A DNA stretch of 64,000 nucleotides, taken from NCBI RefSeq assembly GCF_039538765.1, contig NZ_BAABCJ010000001.1:1204440-1268439 (forward strand), read 5' to 3'. The position numbers and the translations under genes are program-made. The stretch comes from Zhihengliuella alba. GTDB lineage: Bacteria > Actinomycetota > Actinomycetes > Actinomycetales > Micrococcaceae. Positions 1-7,220 of this stretch are shown in pieces; within the stretch, counting starts at the first letter, position 1, and every line of letters starts with the position of its first letter. The notes below the pieces were generated by a model. The model did not search any database, was not told where the DNA came from, and saw only the letters and a program-made list of their open reading frames with translations.

Positions 1-1263
1 GAGGCCGCCGGCGCCCTGGGCGGAGTGGAACGCGCCGGCCCGGGCGTCCCAGCAGGACCAGCCCCAGTAGGCGGCGATCGTCATGTCCCAGAAGGTCTGC
101 GCCCCGGACGGCACGGCGTCCCGCACTGCCTGCATGAACGTCCGCTCGTGCCCGAGGTCCTGTGCGTCGAGCCGGTCGCGGACGGCCCCCAGTCTCGCGG
201 CGGTCTCGGCGGCGGCGCTGCGGCCGGACCAGTCCGAGGCGGACGGCTGCCCCGGCTGCGCCTCGATCCCCGCGGCGAGGGCCTCCAGCGCCAGGCGCGC
301 GTCGGCGTGGAGCCCCAGCCCGGGCAGGTTGGAGCCGAGGACGCGGGGCTCGGCGTCGATCTGGATCAGCCGGCCGCGCGGGGCGAGCGTGAAGTAGTTG
401 GACGAGACCTCGCCGAGGGACGTGCCGACGGCGAGCAGGACGTCGGCCTCCTCCAGCAGGTCGGTGGTGCAGCGGTCCTCGATCCACGACTGCAGCGAGA
501 GGGGGTGCTCCCAGGGGAACGCGCCGTGGCCGCCGGGCGTGCAGATCACGGGGGCGTCGACGAGCTCGGCCAGCCGGAGCAGCTGGTCCTCGGCGCCGGC
601 GCGGCGGACGCCGCCGCCGGCGATGATCGCGGGACGCTGCGCCGCGCCGAGGAGCCGGACGGCCTCCGCGGTCAGCTCGGGGGCCGGCGCCGGGCCGGGC
701 GTGCGGGAGGCGTCCGCGGCCGCCGGGAGCGGTGCGGGGAGTTCGGTCGGGGCGAGCAGGAGGTCCTGCGGCACCTCGACCCAGACGGGCCCCTGCGGGG
801 CGGCGGTGGCCTCGGCCCAGGCGGCCCGGATCGCCGGGGCGATCGAGGCCGCGGTGCGGACCGTGCGCTGGGACTTGGTGACCTGGGCCGCCGCGGCGGC
901 CTGGTCGTCGAGCTGGTGGAGCATGCCCTTGCGGGTCCCGCCCAGGCCGGCGGCCGGGACCTGGCTGCTGACGACGACGATCGGGACCGCCGTCGCGCAG
1001 GCCTCCTGGAGGCCGGCGAGCGCGGTGAGCGCACCCGGTCCGGTGGACACGAACAGCACGCCGACCTCGCCGGTGGCGCGGCTGAAGCCGTCCGCGGCGA
1101 ACGCGGCGTTGTTCTCCACGCGGGAGGAGACGAAGCGCAACGGCGAGCGCCCCAGCGCATCGAAGAGCCCGAGCGCGTGCTGGCCGGGGATGCCGAACAC
1201 GGTGCGCGCGCCGAGCGCGGCGAGGGCCTCGACGACCAGGTCGCCGCCGTTGCGCCGGCTCAT
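1..1263 (-). CDS. TPP-dependent acetolactate synthase-like enzyme (3' end outside window)
   Basis: The first 421 codons of a thiamine-diphosphate enzyme of the acetolactate synthase/benzoylformate decarboxylase superfamily; the gene runs off the left edge. Seen: an N-terminal Pyr domain with the GIPGQHALGLFDAL segment and Glu50 in SSRVENNAAFAADG, the expected TPP-activating glutamate. The central domain begins near residue 190 and contains IIAGGGVRRAG and LLAVGTSLGEVS. The C-terminal PP domain has only begun. The ATG overlaps the stop of the upstream ureohydrolase gene by 4 bases (ATGA), so the two are translationally coupled. The substrate is unknown. Its partner suggests a 2-oxo acid or aldehyde derived from a guanidino compound rather than branched-chain amino acid synthesis. 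This is inference from context. Confidence 0.85.
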   Translation of the reverse strand, partial: MSRRNGGDLVVEALAALGARTVFGIPGQHALGLFDALGRSPLRFVSSRVENNAAFAADGFSRATGEVGVLFVSTGPGALTALAGLQEACATAVPIVVVSSQVPAAGLGGTRKGMLHQLDDQAAAAAQVTKSQRTVRTAASIAPAIRAAWAEATAAPQGPVWVEVPQDLLLAPTELPAPLPAAADASRTPGPAPAPELTAEAVRLLGAAQRPAIIAGGGVRRAGAEDQLLRLAELVDAPVICTPGGHGAFPWEHPLSLQSWIEDRCTTDLLEEADVLLAVGTSLGEVSSNYFTLAPRGRLIQIDAEPRVLGSNLPGLGLHADARLALEALAAGIEAQPGQPSASDWSGRSAAAETAARLGAVRDRLDAQDLGHERTFMQAVRDAVPSGAQTFWDMTIAAYWGWSCWDARAGAFHSAQGAGGL

Positions 1264-2237
1264 GCCCGGGAGGCCCGCAGGTCGGCCATCAGCGTGATGA
1301 GGTCGTAGCAGACGTGCGAGGCCGCGACCCCGGTCAGCTCGGCGTGGTCGTAGGCCGGGGAGACCTCGACGACGTCGGCGCCGACGAGGTCCAGCCCGCG
1401 CAGGCCGCGGATGATCTCGAGCAGCTCCCGGCTGGTCATGCCGCCGGCCTCCGGGGTTCCGGTGCCGGGCGCGTGGGCCGGGTCGAGGACGTCGATGTCC
1501 ACCGAGACGTAGAGCGGGCGGTCGCCGACGCGCTGGCGCAGGGTCGCGACGACCTCGTCCACCCCGCGGCGGAAGATGTCGGAGCTGGTGATGATGCCGA
1601 AGCCCATCCGCTCGTCGTCGTCCAGGTCCTTCTTGCCGTACAGGGGGCCGCGGGTGCCGACGTGGCTGATGGCGCCGGTGTCCACGATGCCCTCCTCGAC
1701 GGCGCGGCGGAACGGCGTGCCGTGCGTGTAGTCGGCGCCGAAGTACGTGTCCCAGGTGTCCAGGTGGGCGTCGAAGTGCAGGAGGGCCACCGGCTGGCCG
1801 GCGCGCTCGGCGGCGGCGCGGAGCAGGGGCAGGGCGATCGTGTGGTCGCCGCCGATGGTCATGAGCGAGGCGCCGTCGGCGGTCAGCTCGAGGGCGTTGC
1901 GCTGGATGGTCGCGATGGCCTCGTCGATGTTGAACGGGTTCACGGCCATGTCGCCGACGTCGGCGACCTGGACGTTCTCGAACGGGCTGACGTCCAGGGC
2001 CGGGTTGTAGGGCCGCAGCAGGCGGGAGGCCTCGCGCACGTGGGTCGCGCCGAAGCGCGCTCCCGGCCGGTAGGACACACCGGTGTCGAAGGGGACGCCG
2101 ACGATCTTGATGTCGGCGGACTCGACCTGGTCCAGACGCGGCAGGCGCGCGTAGGTCGCGGCGCCGGCGTAGCGCGGGATCTGGGACGAATCGATGGGGC
2201 CGACGTTGCCGTTGGCCTCGACGCGGATCTCTTCCAT
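1260..2237 (-). CDS. Agmatinase/guanidinobutyrase-family ureohydrolase
   Basis: A 325-residue manganese ureohydrolase of the arginase superfamily, which splits a guanidino group off as urea. The metal ligands are visible: His132 in GGDHTIALPLL, Asp156/His158/Asp160 in HFDAHLDTWDT, and Asp247/Asp249 in SVDIDVLDPAHAPGTG. The start is the ATG after a GGAGCACC ribosome site, not the longer upstream frame. It overlaps the TPP-enzyme gene by 4 bases. The family includes agmatinase, 4-guanidinobutyrase, proclavaminate amidinohydrolase and guanidine hydrolase; the substrate cannot be told from sequence alone. The neighbouring transporter and regulator fit uptake and catabolism of a guanidino compound. 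An inverted repeat about 80 bases upstream may be its operator. Confidence 0.88.
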   Translation of the reverse strand: MEEIRVEANGNVGPIDSSQIPRYAGAATYARLPRLDQVESADIKIVGVPFDTGVSYRPGARFGATHVREASRLLRPYNPALDVSPFENVQVADVGDMAVNPFNIDEAIATIQRNALELTADGASLMTIGGDHTIALPLLRAAAERAGQPVALLHFDAHLDTWDTYFGADYTHGTPFRRAVEEGIVDTGAISHVGTRGPLYGKKDLDDDERMGFGIITSSDIFRRGVDEVVATLRQRVGDRPLYVSVDIDVLDPAHAPGTGTPEAGGMTSRELLEIIRGLRGLDLVGADVVEVSPAYDHAELTGVAASHVCYDLITLMADLRASRA

Positions 2238-2313
2238 GGTGCTCCTCCGTGGGCGGCTGCCGGCGCGGGCCCGGGCGCGACGTCGTCGTCGATCCCAGAA
2301 AGTTGCACAGCAG

Positions 2314-2324
2314 ACAACAGTTGT
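2314..2324. promoter_or_regulatory. Inverted repeat ACAAC-A-GTTGT upstream of the ureohydrolase gene
   Basis: A perfect 5-bp inverted repeat with a one-base centre lies about 80 bp before the ureohydrolase start. The 7-mer AGACAAC that covers its left arm (2312-2318) recurs at 3085-3091 before the symporter. The first eight bases of the repeat (ACAACAGT) recur at 3038-3045 before the HTH-cupin gene. It is a candidate operator for the HTH-cupin regulator; no binding evidence exists. Confidence 0.4.
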
Positions 2325-2410
2325 TTTCTCACCCGAGGTTAGGCCCGACACGCTCCGCCGTCAATGCGGCCGGCCTGGAGGGAGGTGCGGCGCAGCGGTG
2401 CCGGTCCTGC

Positions 2411-2986
2411 TCAGCCCCGGCCGGAGAGCACGAGGGTCCAGAACACCACGGCGGGCGCGTCGTCCGGATTGACCCAGCTGTGCGGCTCGCGCCCCGGGAA
2501 GGTGACGGTGTCCCCGGCGGCGAGCTCGACGTCGTCGCCCGGCAGCCGCAGAACGAGCCGGCCCGACTCGACGTGGAGCACCTCGACCTCGCAGTCCACG
2601 GAGTAGAGTTCCTCCTCGCCCGCCCCGCGCGGCTCGATGTCCGCACGGATCACCTGGACGCGGCGCTCGGAGCGCGCGGTGAGCAGCTGCTCGTGGATCC
2701 CGCTGCCCCCGAGCGAGACGCCGAGGCCCTCGCCGGCGCGCACCAGATGCGTCTCGGGCCGCTCGAACAGCTCGCCGACCGACAGCGAGAGCGCCTCGCA
2801 GATCGTCACCAGCGAGGCGACGGACGGCGAGGTGAGGTCCCGCTCGACCCGCGAGAGGAAGCCGCGGGTCAGCCCGGTCGCGGCGGCGAGCTGCTCGATC
2901 GTCATGTGCCGCCCGCGGCGCGCGGACCGCAGCCGGCTGCCGATCGCGATCGGCGCACTGGTCGGCTCGACGGCCAAGGCCTTCAT
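2411..2986 (-). CDS. HTH (XRE) regulator with C-terminal cupin sensor domain
   Basis: 191 residues. An XRE-type helix-turn-helix spans about residues 17-71 (IGSRLRSARRGRHMTIEQLA, then LTRGFLSRVERDLTSPSV). A cupin fold follows at about 110-190, with the GDTVTFPGREPHSW metal or ligand-binding strand. This architecture is typical of local regulators of amine, amino-acid and guanidino catabolism, where the cupin binds a small effector. The ATG is preceded by AGGAGTG at good spacing. It is on the same strand as the ureohydrolase but about 170 bp upstream of it and divergent from the symporter, so it probably controls both units. The effector is unknown. Confidence 0.85.
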   Translation of the reverse strand: MKALAVEPTSAPIAIGSRLRSARRGRHMTIEQLAAATGLTRGFLSRVERDLTSPSVASLVTICEALSLSVGELFERPETHLVRAGEGLGVSLGGSGIHEQLLTARSERRVQVIRADIEPRGAGEEELYSVDCEVEVLHVESGRLVLRLPGDDVELAAGDTVTFPGREPHSWVNPDDAPAVVFWTLVLSGRG

Positions 2987-3037
2987 GTCACACTCCTGGA
3001 TCCGGGGACGGGGGCCGCGGCGGGCGGTCCCGTCGCA

Positions 3038-3091
3038 ACAACAGTAACGGGGATTGTCCTGTGCCCGTCGTCACCTTACCCTTGAGACAAC
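3038..3091. promoter_or_regulatory. Divergent promoter/operator region between HTH-cupin gene and symporter
   Basis: The 128-bp space between the divergent genes holds an ACAACAGTAAC sequence (3038-3048) and an AGACAAC sequence (3085-3091). Both match arms of the inverted repeat at 2314-2324. Their recurrence at all three gene fronts of the module suggests shared regulation. No clear -35/-10 pair could be assigned. Confidence 0.35.
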
Positions 3092-3114
3092 TTCCGTTTA
3101 CTGTCAGGAACCTC

Positions 3115-4689
3115 ATGGACATCATCAACTCGAGTATCGTCGCGGTCTACCTGGCCGCCATGCTCCTCTTCGGCTGGTGGGGCAAGTCCCGCACGAAGAG
3201 CACCAGCGACTACCTCGTCGCCGGCCGCCGGCTTGGCCCGTTCGTCTACACCGGCACCATGGCCGCCGTCGTCCTCGGCGGCGCCTCGACCGTCGGCGGC
3301 GTCGGACTGGGCTACCAGTACGGCATCTCCGGCGCCTGGCTCGTCATCGCCATCGGCTCGGGCGTGCTGATCCTCAGCCTCTTCTTCGCCCCGCGCCTGC
3401 AGCGCCTGAAGATCTACACCGTCTCGCAGATGCTGACCCTGCGCTACGGGTCGCCGCGCGCCACCCACGCCTCCGCCGTCGTCATGCTGGCCTACACGCT
3501 CATGCTCTGCGCCACGTCGACGGGCGCCTACGCGACCGTCTTCGTGGTGCTCTTCGACTGGGAGCGGTGGCTCGCCATCATCGTCGGCGGCGGCGTGGTC
3601 CTGGTCTACTCGACGATCGGCGGCATGTGGTCGATCACCCTGGCCGACCAGGTCCAGTTCATCATCAAGACCATCGGCGTCTTCGCGCTCATGCTGCCCT
3701 TCACGCTCGGCGCGGCGGGCGGCGTCGACGGCGCCCGCGAGCGCCTGGCCGCCGAGTTCTTCCAGTGGGACGGGATCGGCACGCAGACGATCATCACCTA
3801 CTTCGTGGTCTACACGCTGGGTCTGCTGATCGGGCAGGACATCTGGCAGCGCGTCTTCACCGCCCGGACGCCCACGGTGGCCCGCTGGGGCGGCGCCTCC
3901 GCCGGCATCTACTGCATCCTCTACGGGATCGCCGGCGCCATCATCGGCCTGGCGGCCCGCGTGGCGCTGCCGAACCTCGACACGTCGGAGGGGAACGACG
4001 TCGTCTACGCGGCCGTGGCCGCCGACGTCCTGCCGATCGTCATCGGCGGCATCGTCCTCGCCGCGGCCGTGGCCGCGATGATGTCGACGGCCTCCGGTGC
4101 GCTCATCGCGGCCGCCACCGTGGCCCGCAACGATGTCACTCCCCTGGTGGCGGGCTGGTTCGGCCGTCGCCACACCGACGAGGTGGAGGTCGACGAGCAC
4201 GACATCGCCGGCAACCGGCGCTGGGTCCTGGGCCTCGGCGTCGTCACCGTGGTGCTGGCGATCATCGTGGACGACGTGGTCGCCGCGCTGACCATCTCCT
4301 ACGACCTCCTCGTCGGGGGCCTGCTGGTCGCGATCCTCGGCGGCCTGGTGTACCGCCGCGGCAACGGCGTGGGGGCGGCTGCCTCCATGCTCGCCGGCAC
4401 GGTGGTCACCGTCGCCACGATGATCGTCCTGGAGGTCCGCGCCGAGGAGAAGTTCGGCGGCGTCTACGCCAACGAGCCGATCTACTTCGGGCTGATCGCC
4501 TCGGCCGTGGTCTACCTGGTCGTCAGCCTGCTGACCAAGCCGACCGACGCGTCGATCATGGCCGCCTGGGACGCGCGGCTCGCCGGCGGCGGCGACAGCC
4601 CGCTGGAGCCCGCCGGAACGGCCGCTGCCACCGCCGACACCGCGACGCACGCGGATCCGCCGACGGACGGGGCAGCCGGGTCCCGCTGA
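3115..4689 (+). CDS. Sodium:solute symporter (SSS family)
   Basis: 524 residues with about 13 hydrophobic segments and the family's early features: the IVAVYLAAMLLFGWWGK first helix, SDYLVAGRRLGPF and GGASTVGGVGLGYQYG. SSS proteins couple sodium flow to uptake of amino acids, polyamine-like compounds, sugars or carboxylates. I prefer the ATG at 3115 with AGGAA just upstream to an earlier GTG at 3061, because MDIINSSIV begins directly before helix 1. The C-terminal tail (last ~40 residues) is Ala/Thr/Pro-rich. Its position beside the ureohydrolase and HTH-cupin genes suggests it imports the guanidino substrate. Confidence 0.88.
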   Translation: MDIINSSIVAVYLAAMLLFGWWGKSRTKSTSDYLVAGRRLGPFVYTGTMAAVVLGGASTVGGVGLGYQYGISGAWLVIAIGSGVLILSLFFAPRLQRLKIYTVSQMLTLRYGSPRATHASAVVMLAYTLMLCATSTGAYATVFVVLFDWERWLAIIVGGGVVLVYSTIGGMWSITLADQVQFIIKTIGVFALMLPFTLGAAGGVDGARERLAAEFFQWDGIGTQTIITYFVVYTLGLLIGQDIWQRVFTARTPTVARWGGASAGIYCILYGIAGAIIGLAARVALPNLDTSEGNDVVYAAVAADVLPIVIGGIVLAAAVAAMMSTASGALIAAATVARNDVTPLVAGWFGRRHTDEVEVDEHDIAGNRRWVLGLGVVTVVLAIIVDDVVAALTISYDLLVGGLLVAILGGLVYRRGNGVGAAASMLAGTVVTVATMIVLEVRAEEKFGGVYANEPIYFGLIASAVVYLVVSLLTKPTDASIMAAWDARLAGGGDSPLEPAGTAAATADTATHADPPTDGAAGSR

Positions 4690-4783
4690 GGCCCGGGCGT
4701 GGCGCGGCGGTCCCTGCGCCGCGCCCTCGGACCCGCCCCCTCGGCGCGCCCCCTCGGCGCGCCCCGCGAGACGGGGGCCACCA

Positions 4784-4840
4784 ACGACGAGAGCCGCCTC
4801 TCCCCCAGCGAACATGCTGGGGAGGGGCGGCTCTCGTCGT
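4784..4840. terminator. Strong bidirectional terminator hairpin
   Basis: Long inverted repeat (ACGACGAGAGCCGCC ... GGCGGCTCTCGTCGT with a further CTCCCC/GGGGAG pairing inside). It lies between the convergent symporter and sucD genes and can serve both. Confidence 0.85.
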
Positions 4841-4876
4841 CCGTGCCGGGGCGGCCCGCAGGCCGTCGCTCCCGGG

Positions 4877-5791
4877 TCAGGCGGGGTAGATCTCGCGGAG
4901 GAGACGCGCGGTCTCCGACGGGGTCTTGCCGACCTTGACGCCGGCGGCCTCGAGGGCCTCCTTCTTGGCCTGGGCCGTGCCGGAGGAGCCGGAAACGATG
5001 GCGCCGGCGTGGCCCATGGTCTTGCCCTCGGGCGCCGTGAAGCCGGCGACGTAGCCGACGACGGGCTTGGTGACGTTGGCCTTGATGAAGTCGGCCGCGC
5101 GCTCCTCGGCGTCGCCGCCGATCTCGCCGATCATGACGATCGCCTTGGTCTCCGGGTCCGCCTCGAACGCCGCGAGCGCGTCGATGTGCGTGGTGCCGAT
5201 GACCGGGTCGCCGCCGATGCCGATGGCGGTGGAGAACCCGAGATCGCGCAGCTCGTACATCATCTGGTAGGTCAGCGTGCCGGACTTGGAGACCAGGCCG
5301 ACACCGCCCTTGCCGGTGATGTTCGCGGGGGTGATGCCCACGAGGGACTCCTCCGGCGTGATGATGCCGGGGCAGTTCGGGCCGATGATGCGGGTGACCT
5401 GGTTGCCGTCGGCGTCCACCTTGGACTGGGCCAGCGCCCAGAACTCGGCCGAGTCCTGCACCGGCACGCCCTCGGTAATCACCACGACGAGGCCGATGGA
5501 GGCCTCGATGGCCTCGACGACCGCGTCCTTGGTGAACTTCGGCGGGACGAAGACGATCGACACGTCGGCGCCGGTCTCCTGCATCGCCTCGGCGACGGTC
5601 CCGAAGACGGGCAGCTCCACGGCGGCGCCGTCCTTGGCCGTGTGCGACACGGTGGTGCCGGCCTTGCGGGCGTTCACGCCGCCGACGATGTCGGTGCCGG
5701 CGGCGAGCATGCGGGCGGTGTGCTTGGTGCCCTCCGCGCCGGTGATGCCCTGGACGATGACCTTCGAGTCCTTGTTGATGAAGATAGCCAT
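4877..5791 (-). CDS. sucD: Succinyl-CoA synthetase alpha subunit
   Basis: 304 residues. The alpha subunit carries the CoA site and the phosphohistidine of the TCA-cycle enzyme that links succinyl-CoA to ATP or GTP formation. Seen: the N-terminal CoA-binding Rossmann region (VIVQGITGAEGTKHT), GPNCPGII near residue 138, and the phosphorylated His261 in MGHAGAIVSG. The start MAIFINKDSK is chosen; a longer upstream frame would run into sucC. It follows sucC after 16 bases on the same strand, the usual sucCD operon. Confidence 0.96.
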   Translation of the reverse strand: MAIFINKDSKVIVQGITGAEGTKHTARMLAAGTDIVGGVNARKAGTTVSHTAKDGAAVELPVFGTVAEAMQETGADVSIVFVPPKFTKDAVVEAIEASIGLVVVITEGVPVQDSAEFWALAQSKVDADGNQVTRIIGPNCPGIITPEESLVGITPANITGKGGVGLVSKSGTLTYQMMYELRDLGFSTAIGIGGDPVIGTTHIDALAAFEADPETKAIVMIGEIGGDAEERAADFIKANVTKPVVGYVAGFTAPEGKTMGHAGAIVSGSSGTAQAKKEALEAAGVKVGKTPSETARLLREIYPA

Positions 5792-5807
5792 GTGAGTTCC
5801 TCGATCC

Positions 5808-6974
5808 TTAGGCGTTCGCCAGCTCGGCGGCCTTGTCGGCCCCCTCGTCCATGGTGGTGGCCAGGGTGACCAGCGGGTGGTTGGCCTCGGCCAGGATGGC
5901 CCGGCCCTCCTCCACGTTGTTGCCATCGAGACGGACGACGAGCGGCTTGGTGGCCTTCTCGCCCAGGATCTCGAGGGCCTTGACGATGCCGTCGGCGACG
6001 GCGTCGCATGCCGTGATGCCGCCGAAGACGTTGACGAAGACGGACTTCACCTGCTCGTCGTTGAGGATGACGTCCAGACCGGAGGCCATGATCTCGGCGG
6101 ATGCGCCGCCACCGATGTCGAGGAAGTTGGCGGGCTTCACGTTGCCGTGGGCCTCGCCGGCGTAGGCGACGACGTCGAGCGTCGACATGACCAGGCCGGC
6201 GCCGTTGCCGATGATGCCCACCTCGCCGTCGAGCTTGACGTAGTTGAGGCCGGCGGCCTTGGCCTTGGCCTCGAGCGGGTCGGCGGCACCCTTGTCCTCG
6301 AGCTCCTCGTGGTCCGGGTGGCGGACCGCGGAGGCGTTCTCGTCCAGGGAGACCTTGCCGTCGAGGGCGATGATCTCGCCGGCGCCGGTGCGGACCAGCG
6401 GGTTGACCTCGACGAGGGTCGCGTCCTCCTCCGTGAAGACGGACCACAGCTTGACCAGTGCGTCCGCGACCTTGCCGCGCAGCTCCTCGGGGAAGTTCGC
6501 CTCCGCGACGATCTCGTCGGCCTTGGCCTGGTCGATGCCCACGAGGGGATCGACGGCCACCTTGGCGAGCGCCTCCGGGCGCTCGACGGCGAGCTGCTCG
6601 ATCTCCACGCCGCCCTCGACGGAGCACATGGCGAGGTAGTTGCGGTTGGCGCGGTCCAGCAGCACCGAGAAGTAGAACTCCTCCGCGATGTCCGCGCCCT
6701 GCGCGATCATGACCTTGTTGACCGTGTGGCCCTTGATGTCCATGCCGAGGATGTTCGAGGCGTGCTCGAACGCCTCGTCGGCGGTCTTGGCGACCTTCAC
6801 GCCGCCGGCCTTGCCGCGGCCTCCGACCTTTACCTGAGCCTTGACCACGACCACGCCGCCGATCTTCTCGGCAGCGGCCTTGGCTTCTTCTGGGGTGTAC
6901 GCAACGATGCCGGCGAGCACGGGAACGCCGTACTTCTCGAACAAATCGCGCGCCTGGTACTCATACAGGTCCAC
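5808..6974 (-). CDS. sucC: Succinyl-CoA synthetase beta subunit
   Basis: 388 residues, normal length. ATP-grasp nucleotide-binding domain at the N-terminus (MDLYEYQARDLFEKYGVPV; VVVKAQVKVGGRGKAGGV) and the CoA-ligase domain at the C-terminus (IGNGAGLVMSTLD, FVNVFGGITACDAVADG). It forms a heterodimer with SucD in the TCA cycle. The start is a GTG with AAGGACA upstream. It is the first gene of a sucC-sucD operon. Confidence 0.96.
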   Translation of the reverse strand: MDLYEYQARDLFEKYGVPVLAGIVAYTPEEAKAAAEKIGGVVVVKAQVKVGGRGKAGGVKVAKTADEAFEHASNILGMDIKGHTVNKVMIAQGADIAEEFYFSVLLDRANRNYLAMCSVEGGVEIEQLAVERPEALAKVAVDPLVGIDQAKADEIVAEANFPEELRGKVADALVKLWSVFTEEDATLVEVNPLVRTGAGEIIALDGKVSLDENASAVRHPDHEELEDKGAADPLEAKAKAAGLNYVKLDGEVGIIGNGAGLVMSTLDVVAYAGEAHGNVKPANFLDIGGGASAEIMASGLDVILNDEQVKSVFVNVFGGITACDAVADGIVKALEILGEKATKPLVVRLDGNNVEEGRAILAEANHPLVTLATTMDEGADKAAELANA

Positions 6975-7046
6975 GGGGCTGTGTCCTTCTACGTCGAAGT
7001 CGTGTCTATGCGGAACCCGCCGGACGCGTCAGACCGACGGACTCCT

Positions 7047-7091
7047 GTGGGAGACTGCGCTCCCACGGCGCTCAGCGCCTCGCTTAGACTA
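7047..7091 (-). promoter_or_regulatory. Possible sucCD promoter and leader hairpin
   Basis: On the minus strand a TAGTCT box (7091-7086) could be a -10 element; no convincing -35 precedes it. Downstream in the leader a GTGGGAG/CTCCCAC hairpin (7047-7066) lies about 70 bases before the sucC start. Weak assignment. Confidence 0.3.
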
Positions 7092-7220
7092 ACGCGTTCC
7101 GATCACGGGCACACTTCTACGGTCCGTAGACGAGGCGCCCCCGGGGAGGCCCGACGGCGCGCAGGAGCGGGCGCCGATCACGCGGTGACGTGCGGCGCGC
7201 GCCCCGGCCGTCGGCGCGGA

